A stretch of 64,000 bases of DNA from Dipteris shenzhenensis (lineage: Eukaryota > Polypodiophyta > Polypodiopsida > Gleicheniales). This document shows, one piece after another, positions 44,087 to 55,034 of this stretch. The DNA is taken from assembly GCA_047967505.1 (NCBI GenBank), contig CM106540.1; one strand, 5' to 3'. The number at the start of each line of letters is the position of its first letter. Position 1 is the first letter of the stretch. Both the position numbers and the translations under genes were made by a program. The notes beneath the pieces were generated by a model that did not search any database, had not been told where the DNA came from, and saw only the letters and a list, made by a program, of their open reading frames with translations.

Positions 44087-45004
44087 TGTGGGGCCCGTAA
44101 GGTGACAAAAGCTAGCCATGGAGACAAAGAACCAAGAAGCATGACGGAGAAGTTGCTGGCGGGAGATGGCTCTTTGCAGCTACTCTCGTTGTAGCTTGTC
44201 AATCTTTTGATGTCGACTACTTTATTTCATGTAATCATTAATGTGGGTTTGACACTAATTAGAATAATTAGTGAAAATGATTGCAAATGTGATTATGAGT
44301 GGAGTGCATCATTGTAAATACCATGGGTATGAATTATAAATACCTTGGTATAGGGATAGAATGGTTTGAGAAATATATTATTTGCTTTGTAATTGGGAAA
44401 ATAGAAATGAGTCATGTGGGCTAGATGACTGCATGGCCTCCATAATGTACTAAAATAATATGGAGAGCACATGCCAAGCACATGGAGGGCATGTGGAGGA
44501 GTGTGGAAGAGTGTAAAATCAAGAGGAATCCTTCTAGAATTCCAAGGTGGTATATGAAGGATGTTGACATATGGAAAAGAGAGGGTCCTTATGGGCTCCA
44601 AGGGGAAAGACTCTTGACTTTCTCAAATTTTAAAGAGTCATGAGGATCTTGTGATGGGACACTTGTCAAAATGTGCCCAAAAGTACACTTGATGGTGACC
44701 CATGTCCTTATGTCACCAGGGGGTGAAGGAATCTACTAGCTGAAAATGTAACAAGGTGAAGGAGGGTGAGAATTGCTCTATAAAAGAGACCTCTCTCCTC
44801 TCTCTCCATCATCTGGTTCTTCCCTTCGTAGTTATGCCATCAGTTGTATCTAGCTTTGCCTATCTTTTCCCTTCTCCCTAGAGCATTAGGCTCTCACTTT
44901 GTACCCCTCTTCTTGCTTTTGATGTTTTGAATAAAGTTCATGCTTCCTTTCCTCATCCTTCTTCCATCTCCTCTCTCCTCGCTCTAAAGCTTAGTGTACC
45001 CACA
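44087..45004 (+). repeat. Candidate Gypsy LTR (918 bp) with TATA box and poly(A) signal
   Basis: Begins TGTGGGGCCC directly after purine-rich GTGGGAGGA and ends GTGTACCCACA, so the ends form the inverted pair TGTGGG/CCCACA. Inside are TATAAAA (44779-44785), a pyrimidine-rich stretch typical of a transcript start, and AATAAA (44930-44935) near the end, the order expected of U3-R-U5. No second copy is in the window, so the borders rest on these signals only. No primer site follows it, which fits a 3' LTR. Confidence 0.6.
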
Positions 45005-45127
45005 TGAGTGAGTCATTTCTAGATCTGTGTTAAGGCATTCTCTACTCTCCTGGGCAACCTCAATTGGCCATGTATCTAGGAAGCTACTTCTTTGCTAAAG
45101 GAGATCGTTGCTCTTTCCATAACTGTA

Positions 45128-45425
45128 GTCGGGTATGGACAGTTTTGACAGTCTTCCATAAAATGGTCATAACTTTCTACTCTGAGCTCCGTTTTGAATG
45201 AAACTTAGATCAAAATCTTTGTCTTTTCAAGATCTATCTACTACTGATGTATTCATATATTTTTTCCATTTAGTAGAATACAAGTTATTATTGTCTGAGT
45301 GGTCGGGTCTGTTGTTTGGAGCAGTTTTGAGAACCTTTCGTAAAACTGTCATAACTTTCTGTTCCAAGCTCCGTTTTGAATGAAATTGATATCAAAATTT
45401 TCATCTTTTCGAGATCTATGTTTTG
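45128..45425. repeat. Tandem duplication, 174-bp spacing
   Basis: Copies start at GTCGGGT 45128 and 45302; both contain AxxGTCATAACTTTCT and AGCTCCGTTTTGAATGAAA and a TCTTTTCxAGATCTAT end. Located just outside the Gypsy LTR. Confidence 0.75.
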
Positions 45426-45712
45426 TCCCAACCGTCCCATTCAGCCAAATCAGCCCTATCAATTCACGCCTTTCAAATCAGTTCACATTGTGTTGAATCA
45501 AAAGATGTTCTTCCAACAACGGCTCGCCCTTACTTTTGGGGATGACCGATTAGCTCAGATCAATGCTTTCCCTCAGCCTTTCTTATAGAGTACAACCTCA
45601 CCTTTGACGTCTATATCTTTGTTTTGATCTGAGAAGATAGAGAGTGAGTGTCTCTTTAAGCTTCATCTAATGCCCAAATCTCTTCTCTCTTCTTCAATTT
45701 GTGCGTTGAGAC

Positions 45713-46321
45713 ATGACCAAAACCAAACCCCCAGTTTTGTGTCACATTGCCACTCTCTATTCTGATCTACTCACATCCTTACCTAACTCCAGTACTATCC
45801 TTCATACCTTTTCAGAAATCCATGCTAATCCATATTCCTTGCCATGCCTCTTTGCCCATGCCTCTCAACACTATCGCCTAATCCAAGAATCTAACTCCTA
45901 TCATCTAGTTACACCTAACTTTTTCCCAACACTTGACAATCCATCCCTTGAGGATTATCAAGTTGCTATATCAATTTGTCCTACTCTCCCTCCACTTTCC
46001 ACCAACATCCCTACTTCTAGCTTCTCGAATTCACTACTTGCTTCGACCTCAAGCTTTTCCCCTATAACCTCTTCCTCTCCCCCAAGACCACATGTTCCTC
46101 CAATCTCCCTTGATTTTTCAATGGAAGACACCATTGATGATTCCATCAATGAGCTTCAAGAATTGGATAATCTAATTCGCACACCCACAAGGGAGTTGCA
46201 ACAAGATACAGATAGGATTACCATGCCTAGTAATCCCATTGGTGGTTTTTGGAGGCAATACCCAAACATGCAGTCAAGAGGAGACCTCTCGAGAATTTCA
46301 ATGAGTATCCGCCAAGCATAA
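45713..46321 (+). CDS. Unrecognised open frame, 202 codons, Ser/Pro-rich
   Basis: An ATG at 45713 opens an uninterrupted 202-codon frame. The first 85 residues are mixed (HIATLYSDLLTSLPNSS, AHASQHYRLIQESNSYH), the middle is Ser/Pro/Thr-rich (TSSFSPITSSSPPRPHVPP), and the end is acidic then polar (EDTIDDSINELQELDNL, GGFWRQYPNMQSRGDLSR). A further frame at 46409-46606 (FDAVPHRYQWDANHHDPNNA) may belong to it. No domain recognised. Its place 700 bases after an LTR-like sequence allows a gag-like leader gene of another Gypsy copy; it could also be chance in a low-complexity stretch. It is one of the longest unbroken frames in the window. Confidence 0.35.
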   Translation: MTKTKPPVLCHIATLYSDLLTSLPNSSTILHTFSEIHANPYSLPCLFAHASQHYRLIQESNSYHLVTPNFFPTLDNPSLEDYQVAISICPTLPPLSTNIPTSSFSNSLLASTSSFSPITSSSPPRPHVPPISLDFSMEDTIDDSINELQELDNLIRTPTRELQQDTDRITMPSNPIGGFWRQYPNMQSRGDLSRISMSIRQA

Positions 46322-46619
46322 ATCACTCCAAACATCAGCATGAAATCAAAGCCACAACCTGCTTAGCATAGACCAAAGCTGCTTAATGAAAAGTACCTCC
46401 TTAAATACATGCAGGCTCCATCTTCCTTTTGCATGCATCCCACATTTGATGCAGTGCCCCATCGCTACCAGTGGGATGCCAATCATCATGATCCAAATAA
46501 TGCAGATGATCCTCACAATTGGCTGTTAATCAATAGAAACTCTAAAATCAAATGCTTAATGGATGCCTTGGTTCTTTCAAGCTTTTCCAAACCTCATCAG
46601 GTCCTATAATCAAACACAC

Positions 46620-48480
46620 AACTGAGGACAACTGCAATCCAAGCAAGAGGGATGTTATGGAATTGTATTTTTTATATTTCTTGCTATGGATATTATTTTG
46701 ATTTTAGTAGAGTGTGACTATGGAAAAATATTCCATAGGAGCGCAACAAGCACAGTGGGTTTTCTAGTGGATGCTTTGTGTGGTTTAGTTGGAAGGCCTT
46801 ATTAGCCAGTGATTTGCCATGCTAGATGGTTGGAATTGTGGGCAATTCCATGTTATTATTAATGCTGCTAGTGTTATTGGTGTTATGTTTGATTATTGTA
46901 CTTTGAATGCAGACTCTTTTTTAGCTTGTAAACCAAATGTTCTTTGCCCTTTTCTTCAAAGCCTACTAAAAAATGGTCATACCTTATTAATATGTAAGAT
47001 CAACCACACATATCCTTCAGATTGTCTAGAGAAAAACTAAATACTGAGGCTCACAAAAAACATAGTTAAACCATGAGTATGTTTGAGAAGGTTGTCTTCT
47101 TTAGTATACTCCACTGTTCTATAGGAAACTTGCCTACAAAAAAAATCAATGCTAGAAAATATTTCAAATCAATTTTTATATTGGGTGTGTGCATAAGTAA
47201 TTACTTGACCCAAAAAATGTTGCTAATGTGATAAAATTGCTAAACAATGGTGCTCATATGGTAATTTTTTAAAGACTATGGATCCCAACAAGCAAAATGA
47301 AACCCAACTACTAATTTGAAAACTATAAAATGCATGTATTGTACTTTTGTAAGAGAAAGGCAAAGCTCATGAGAAACAGAAGATCATAGCTTTCAATATC
47401 AATTTGGCTATGTGTACTTAAGTGGAGTGGGTGTCCGAGGTTCTAGTTGTGGGCTAGGCCATGACACATGTCGGTGCTATGTAGCATAATCATCTCCTTG
47501 CATGTTTCATACTTCAAGGTGGTTTCTTTTTCCATTTTCCTATTTAAGATCTTATACATGTGTGTGTGAGACATATTTGTGAGTTGGATCCTCTTTGATA
47601 TTGCTTTGTGACACATCTTTCTCTTACGTACATTCCACATTCCCCAAGTTTAGTTCCTTTTAAAGGCTAGGAGAGAGAGAAAGAGAGAGTGAGTTTAAAT
47701 TTGGCTAGAACTTGCATGTCTTATTCTTGCAACTGTCATAGCCATGCAAGTAGTGCATCTCTCTTCAATAGCCAACTTGTAAAGGTGCCTTTTGTTTTTG
47801 CGAGCCAAAGAATAAACTTTATGAATCAACACTCAAACTAACAGAAACATTCTTCAAGCAATCGTTATATGATAGATAGTCATGCTCAGGGATAGACAGT
47901 CTTGTTAGAAATAACACGAGGCGCGCTTGCTTCGTTACATATTTTATACAAGTTTGGCTACTCACTTGATATGTTGCATCTTGCTTCTACTTTATTGCTT
48001 TATAGTCATCGCTACTGCTAATCTCCTTTTTGCTTAGAAGTTTAGTTGTTGTTGTTGTAGAAGCGTCGAGTTGAAGAAAGTCATTAACCGACCAACTAAG
48101 TAGCCTCGATTTTGCCTCACACTCAAACATGCATCTTTTCTCTTGAAACCTGCAAGACTAAAAGATAGACGATGTTAGAGTGAAGACGACGCAACAACGT
48201 GATGAGCCAGTTTAAGGGTTTCCAACCCCAAGTTGGTGACTCACTTTACTCTGTGATCTCTCTTTTTTTGACCATTTTGATGACATGATCCGTAAAAATG
48301 AAGATGGCTCTGCTTGAAAGAGAGTTGTGGGGAATTGTTTTTGGCTTGCCACGTCAAAACGTGGAAGCCTTATTGACGGTGGGTGAGCTTCTTAAAGTGA
48401 AAAGAATTTCATCCATTTTTTGTGCCCTTCTCTAATTTCCACGTTCCCTATTTCTCTCTTTCTATTTCAAGGCAAGCCCC
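46620..48480. other. Spacer, no recognised gene
   Basis: AT-rich sequence with short frames only. Around 46755-46830 there is faint similarity to a Copia RNase H (SGFSSGCFVWFSWKALLASD) too short to claim. Nothing else was recognised. Confidence 0.4.
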
Positions 48481-48519
48481 CTCCCCCCCTCTCTCTCTTC
48501 TCTCTTCTCCTTGCTGCAC

Positions 48520-48524
48520 TTCCA

Positions 48525-48571
<47 letters not shown>
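48520..48571 (+). repeat. (CT)n microsatellite
   Basis: About 25 uninterrupted CT dinucleotides at 48528-48571, preceded by CCCCTCTCTCTCTTCTCTC. Confidence 0.9.
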
Positions 48572-48575
<4 letters not shown>

Positions 48576-50041
48576 TTCTAACTCAAAGCTCTAGACAATT
48601 AACTAGATCTGGGCAGGTAGCTATATTGAATATTGAAAAGGAGATTTAGCATGCTTACTCTCCAAATAATATAAAACCAAGGAGAGTGCCCTTCCTTGGG
48701 TATATAGCACTTTGCATTCAATAGATAGCACTTTGGGAAAGTGATCTTGAAGTTGAATATTGAAAATGAGAGCAGATGCTATGGTAGAGAATTGGAGAGC
48801 ATTTTGCACTCCACATAGAGAACTCCTTTAGCACATAACCACACATTTGTGTGGTGGGAACCGTGGGAGAGTTAGCACACTTCCTCTCCAAAAATTATAA
48901 GACCAAGGAATGTGTCATTCCTTCGATTTATAACATGCTTCATTCAACACATAGTTATTAAGATTGTATTAGGAAAAATGGGAAAATCCCACGATAATGG
49001 AACCCTACAATTTGTTTTTGAAGGATGAAAATGTGCTCTTTTTTGTTCAATGGAGCTTGCTTAAAATTATCAAGTTTTGTTTTTATGTTAGGGGCTTCTT
49101 GCATGTTTTCTCATGATTTGTGGAATATTTACAACCTAGTTACAATCGAATTGGATTGAAGGATTTTGTGGCCAATACATGAGCTAAGGTCGATTTGTTT
49201 TGCATGCTTTCCTTGTTTATGATGTACTATATGTTCAATGTGTATATGATGGGTACTTCCATTACAAAACATTGCACATGCATGCAATTATTGCCATGTG
49301 ATGACTACAATGAGTTGTAGCTTTTGAAATCTGTAAGCAACTTCATTAACATAGTTAACTACAAAGTTGTTATATATTGATTTTGTTAATTAAGATAATT
49401 AAGAATAATAATTATTAAATGACTTAATTATTTTTAATTAATATAATAAATAATTCTTTTAAATTAAATACAAATCTTACTAAAAAATAGCTTTATAAAA
49501 CAAAACCAAGTTTGAATGAGTGAATATAGAAACATGGAATCCAAAGATTAAGTCTAATTAACGTTCATAACACAAGACTGTGTTTCAATGAACAAGTACT
49601 AAAATGAGGCTAAATTTAAAAATTGCTTCATAAATTCAACAAAGTAGAAAGAAGTAGATTGCTAGCGGTTGAGTATAATTAACATTCATGAAAGACGATA
49701 GATTATATTCATGAAAGAAGATCATCCTATCTTTACAATTTGTCCTTGCCATGCATACATTGGCATTTTGCTCAAAGGGACTTTATCTTTCTCCAATCAT
49801 CCAAGAAATCGTCAAGACACAAACCATCCTTCCCACTATTGTTCTCATGCTTTCAAGATTGAATTTTGTGGTATTTTAGCCTTGCTTCTTTTATTTGGAA
49901 CTTTTGTTGTGCTCCAACTCCACACTACTGAATCCACATGCTCCCAATGGTCCTCATCCCTCATATATCACCACTCATTGTTCCAGCAATTAGCATATCG
50001 TACTACATCACCACATCTTCCTCTATGATTTTAGTACTCCA
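48572..50041. other. Spacer, no recognised gene
   Basis: Contains a loose direct repeat (TACTCTCCAAAxAATxTAA...ACCAAGGA at 48655 and 48878) and a very AT-rich stretch at 49380-49470. A 105-codon plus-strand frame at 49711-50025 has no recognised domain. Confidence 0.4.
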
Positions 50042-51650
50042 CTATTGCACAAGTATACTCATATAATTTGTAGATGCCTTTTCTGTGTCCACATCTGACA
50101 ATGCAACGGCTAGGCAAACGGGGTATATATCGTCACTCGGCCTTACCAAAATGAAATCATTTTGTTTCACATCCACCTCTGGTATAAATTTGTCTCTTGG
50201 CTTATTACATGCAGGGCCACATTAATGGTCCTCTAGGTCTTCCAAGCCCATAGTCTTAGCATCTTCTATGTCCACTCCATCATTAACCAAGCTACCTTTC
50301 CATTGGCTTTTTGGCCAAAAGTCATGGCTAAGTTTCTCATGTTGTATAGTGGGCTTCTCCATGCAGGAAATCAATGTTTCCCAATATTGAATGACAAGTT
50401 CTATCCACTTTGAGTATGAATCAGAGTTTTGGCATTCATTGAAGGATTGCATCAGATGAGGAAATGTGAAAGTACAACACATTCTTAGTTTCTCTGAGAA
50501 TCTACTAAACAATGCATCAATGTCCTCATGTGTATGTCCCACCATCAAGAACCCTAGTTGGATCATTTAAAAGACTACACGTGCACCAAGCAAGGACAAG
50601 AATGCAAACAAGTATCCTTTTTAATTATCAAAACCATAATTGTCTACCTGTAAGAGTAGTACTTGTGGAAGTTGCTTGTACTATCTACTGGATGAAGTTA
50701 CCTTTGAACTTTTTGTAGCCTCAATGTCATATTTATTTAGTTCTCCTTTTGAAAGTCCATCTTCATGCATCTAGTGCATCTCTTGACATCAATGGAGAGA
50801 ATAAATCTTGCCTTTTGCTCAATGCTTCTTTGAAAGATCACCATACATGTGCTTGTCTAACCTGTCAAGATTTTGCAAATGTAGTGACAATGAACCAATA
50901 GTGAAATTAGGGTCATTCTTCCAATACTGTAAAGAAAATTTTCCATATGCCAATTGCCCATGTCCATGAGTGAGCATCCCTGTTAAGGCTATATGAAGTT
51001 GCATAAATTGAATGATTTTGGTATAGGTTGTAGCCTTGGTATGCAAGTCTTCATTTGATCCATCTTGTCATGAATGATGCAAAGATTCTTCTTTGGGTCC
51101 AACTCTGAAGACAACCTCCATGCAAAAATATAGGCTTCTGCAAGACATTTGCTGCAAATTGTGTGCTTGTCTCTTAAAAACTGTTCCCTTTCACTTTCTA
51201 TCTTTTTTCTTTCTAGCTTCATTTTAAGTTCAAAGCAAATGTCACACTTGGAGAATGTACTTGTCCTTGATAGACTTATTGTTTGAATATAGTTTTCCAT
51301 AATCTGCTGAATGTTGACATTGACAAAGGCTTGTACTTAAACCTCTCCATTGTTTTGTTGAATTCTCTCCAAATATCCACTTGCTTGTATATGGACAGGA
51401 TGATCATTTGTGTCTCACATTCCTCTATCATCGTTGTATGACTTTTATGGAGCATTTTATCGAAATTACACTCAACAAATAGTTGAATCACAACTTTCCC
51501 CTCCACATGCCTCATTTGATTTTGTACTATCTCCTTATTTCCATGCATATCTTTTTGCGCTCGAATATCATATTGTTTCTTATACCTATAGAAAGTAGTC
51601 CTTGGAATTCCCTATATTGTGTACTAATACTTGCAACAAACATTCATGTT
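50042..51650 (-). pseudogene. DUF7869-type transposon-like gene, decayed (minus strand)
   Basis: Read right to left: IPRTTFYRYKKQYD (51610), MHGNKEIVQNQMRHVEGK (51545), YKPLSMSTFSRLWKTIFKQ (51330), RTSTFSKCDICFELKMKLE (51265), IIHDKMDQMK (51075), HIALTGMLTHGHG (51000), IGSLSLHLQNLDRL (50915), then VGHTHEDIDALFSR (50545) and VDVKQNDFILVRPSDDIYPV (50190). This order (a trihelix-like N-part, SxSxFxxxW, T-x-x-C-x-x-C, D-x-MDQ, HGHG, and VGHTHEDIDQxFSR) is what I know of the DUF7869 family, widespread as multi-copy, transposon-like genes in plants. Function unknown. Breaks: frame changes at about 51000 and 50800, and a long gap (50570-50820) without clear homology. Confidence 0.7.
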
Positions 51651-52470
51651 TTCTATGAAGAACGTCAATCCACTCATATGGACCTCAACCCTCTTAGATG
51701 TTTGTAGGTTTTTGTAAATGTGACTTATGCGATTAGCAAAACATTGACCCCCGTAATCTTGTCACACGCCTAGAACCATTTCTTGATCAGCAACTTGACA
51801 ACAATGTTCTTCACACAACAATCATTAATTGCAACCATTTGGATAGCCTGAGGGGTCGTCTTCATGGCCAACCTTGTTTCACTTTCATTATTTTCCTTCA
51901 TTCAAAACCATTTCTCGATCAACAACTTGACAAAAATGTCCTTACAACAATCATTACTTGCAACCATTTGGATAGCCCGAGGGGTCGTCTTCATGGTCAA
52001 CCTTGTTCCACTTTCATTATTTTCCTTGTTTTTCCTATTTATCATCTTATATGATCATTTCTTTTTGAGACATTTGATGTTTGTCCCATGTAACTCATCA
52101 ATAGAAAGAAAAACTGTGCAACATTGTCCTCATTTTTAGAAGGTTCTCTTAGCAACAACCTAGTCCCATGCTCCAATGTAAGTTGTTAAATTGGCCATTT
52201 TAACAACTTTACCTGAAGACCATCCTCTATAGACTGATTACTTGAGAGTGCTCTCAAAGGAAGAATGGAGGAGGGTAAGAGAGAGGGAGAGTCAGAAGAG
52301 AGCCACACCAGCTTTGGTGGGTGCAAAACACCCTAATTTTCTATGCCATCCATATATATGTGTTTGGGTATTGTACATAACCGAGGTTAAGGCATAGTGG
52401 CATTTAACCTCCACAACCTCCCAGTGGACATACTATCCAATGCCCATTAGTACATGACAATACTTAAACT
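51651..52470. other. Spacer with tandem duplication
   Basis: Contains the 132-bp duplication listed separately, and at 52200-52400 sequence that may be the 3' end (LTR) of the following minus-strand Copia remnant, with no border that can be fixed. Confidence 0.4.
51774..52037. repeat. Tandem duplication, 132-bp unit
   Basis: Units at 51774-51905 and 51906-52037 share AACCATTTCTxGATCAxCAA, TTGCAACCATTTGGATAGCC and GGGGTCGTCTTCATGG. They differ at few positions. Confidence 0.85.
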
Positions 52471-52479
52471 GCTGAGACT

Positions 52480-53945
52480 AGATAGACTCTTTGTCTTAGC
52501 ATATCTGCTGCAGGGTTAGCATTTGTATGAACCTTGACAAGCTCTATGCGCTTGTCCTCAAGTACCTCCTTGATGAAATGGTACCTAACCTCAATGTGTT
52601 TGGTCTTTTCCTAAAAGACCAGATTTCATGCTAGCTAAATAGCACTCATGGAATCACTATGCAATTTCAGCACACCTATATGAATCCCCAAATCTCCCAC
52701 TAGCCAATCAAGCCATATAGCCTCCTTGTAGCTCTATGTGGTTGCAACATACTTGGCCTCTGTGGTAGACAAAGCAACACACTTCTATGTGCAGGACATC
52801 CACAACACTACACCACTTGCAAAGGTGAACACATAACCAGAAGTGGATTTCCTTCTATCCACATGCCCTGCATAGTCTGAATTAGTGTATCCAAGTACAC
52901 ACATCTCTCCTCAAACAAAGTAGATGCACATCTCCTTGGTACCCTCCATGTATCTCATGAAACACTTAACTGCCTCACAATGCATCTTTCTTGGATTAGC
53001 CATATATCATCTAACAACTCCCACTACATATGCAATGTCCAATCTAATAGCTATCATAGCATACATAAGACTCCCAACAACTGATGCATAAGGAACCTTG
53101 GAAATCATGGCCCTCTACTCATCTAATTTGGGACTATCTACCTAACTTAGTCTCACATATGGAGGCAATGGAGCACTTAAAGCCTTCCTCCCCTCCATAT
53201 TGAAAACTTCAATACTTTTGTAACATACTCCTTCTGTTAAAGCCAAAGGAGTTTTCTACTCCGGTCATGCATGATGCACATACCAAGAATACGACCTATA
53301 GGTCCCAAATTCAAAGGCCTTATGCAACTTGTCCTTCAATGCATCTAGCTCGTAAGTGTCCTTGCTAGCTAATAGCATATCATCCACATAAAGTGCCAGG
53401 AGTATCAGACTTTTATCCTTAGCCCTTTTAGTGTATAGGCACTGATCATTTCACTTCTTCCGAAACCTTGGGATTGAATGAAAGCATCAAAATTTTGATT
53501 CCATTCTCTAGGCGCTTGCCTAAGGCCATAGAAACTCTTTTTTAAATTGCAAACCAAATGTTCTTTTCTCTTTTCTTCAAAGCCGTACCATGTAAATTTC
53601 CTCATGTAGATCCCCATGCAAGAAAGTTGTCTTAACATCCATCTGCATAAGCTCCATATCCTCTAATGCCACAAATGCACATCCATGTGTGGTCATATTC
53701 ACAACCAGAGAGAAGATCTCATCAAAGTCCACACCCTTCTCTTGCTTGAACCCTGTAGTAACCAAAAGGGCCTTCTATTTAAGGCACATCATCACCTATG
53801 ACCTTCACTTGTAGACCCATTTACATGGCAATGCTTTCTTTCCATGAAGCAAAGAAACCAAGTTGCAAGTCTTATTTTTCATGATTGAATTCATCTCTGA
53901 TTGCATAGCATATTCCCACTTGTGCTATTGCTCGCACATCATACC
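52480..53945 (-). pseudogene. Ty1/Copia reverse transcriptase-RNase H remnant (minus strand)
   Basis: Read right to left: MQSEMNSIMKNKTCNLV and KKALPCKWVYK (53930-53830), LVTTGFKQEKGVDFDEIFS (53770), MQMDVKTTFLHGDLHEEIYM (53640), LVCNLKKSFYGLRQAPREW (53555), catalytic LLALYVDDMLLAS (53400), then RNase H: VGSLMYAMIAIRLDIAYVVG (53080), NSDYAGHVDRRKSTSGYVF (52880), ALSTTEAKYVATT (52780), KTKHIEVRYHFIKE (52610) and NANPADMLRQ (52520). Many stops. It supplies exactly the domains missing from elements A and B, but belongs to a different lineage by sequence. The adjacent element B inserted just beyond its N-terminal side. Confidence 0.85.
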
Positions 53946-54119
53946 CAGAAAGATGCATTTCTTAGACTTACATTACAAAAAATTTGGACTCAAAAAGGGC
54001 CCTTTAAGGGAGCCCTTGGGCTGGTGACATGGAAGAATAAGGTGAAAAAAACCCAATAGAATATTGGCTAGCAGAGGGCAATAGAATATTGGAAGTGGCC
54101 TGACTTCTCTATTTCTTTA

Positions 54120-54477
54120 TGTTGAGATATTGAGCTCCACTCATGATATGCCAAGGTGACCATTGTGCATTTATGTCATCGACTTGTTAGCTACAGATGC
54201 GGTTGGTACACCGCCCATGAATAATAGCTAGATGACATCTATCTTTATGTACTCTAGTTAGTGGCTCTGTTAGTATGCCACCTAGGTTAGCTGAGTTTGG
54301 TTTGAGACCCACATATAGGGTTCACCTATTCCTTTTGCACTTAGAGAGAGTCCTTTTGGCTTTCACAACTAAGAAGAGGAAAACTATTTTCAGCCTCCAC
54401 CTTTGTGTGTATTCCCCCATTGTGTATGTGAGAAAGCTGCAAGTGAGACTCCTTACTTCTCTCCCACTCTCTTCACA
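54120..54477 (+). repeat. 5' LTR of Copia B (358 bp)
   Basis: Starts TGTTGAGATATTGAGC, ends CTCTCTTCACA. Pairs with 57690-58048 and with the LTR of element A at 11920-12274. Confidence 0.92.
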
Positions 54478-54489
54478 TGGTATCGGAGC
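54478..54489 (+). other. Primer-binding site of Copia B
   Basis: TGGTATCGGAGC directly after the 5' LTR; one mismatch to the initiator-Met primer site TGGTATCAGAGC. Confidence 0.88.
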
Positions 54490-55034
54490 TCGGTTTGGAG
54501 CTTGGTTTATGGTAAGGAGCTTAAGAAATCAAACCAAGTTCGCGGTGTCTTGGTAACAGGATCAGTGTTACTTTCCTTTTTCGAGTTTGGGAGCAAATCT
54601 CTGTAGGTAGCACAGCTGGAAAGTGCAAGAGTGCATTGTCTTAGATTAGGACGGCTTTCCCAGTGTGGCGAGATGGTAGTATATGCTATGGGTAAGGGCT
54701 AGGCCCTTGGTGACATTATTTTTTTTATTAGAGGCCATTTTAGGGCCCGTTTTGGTGGCGGAAGTTTTTCACAGGCACTCAAAAAAGTGCCTTGTTTTTT
54801 ATGTACGACCACTGTTCCGCAGGTCGATGAAAAGTTGCCATAGAAATTGCATCATATGCCTGTGCACAGAGATATTAGGAGTGACAGAATCATTCTTATT
54901 ACCTATTGATGCAAAATCATCACTAGGAAGTGACTGTGTGGTCAAATACCACTTTTGTCAGTTTTGAAAATTTGCCCTTGTGAGGCAGAAGTTGTGTTTT
55001 CTGCAGTGACATAATATTTTTGCAGTGTTCTGTA

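Larger units (their letters stand above)
37108..45004 (+). mobile_element. Ty3/Gypsy retrotransposon, 5'-truncated, with 3' LTR candidate
   Basis: Runs from the C-terminal part of protease through reverse transcriptase, RNase H and integrase (to about 41063), then 3 kb of additional coding-like sequence (41400-44080), then a candidate 3' LTR (44087-45004). Gag and the 5' LTR are absent; the left border lies against the minus-strand LTR fragment near 37100. Confidence 0.75.

Noticed and set aside
46740-46830. Possible Copia RNase H scrap (SGFSSGCFVWFSWKA).
   Set aside because: Too short and lacking catalytic residues to support a call.
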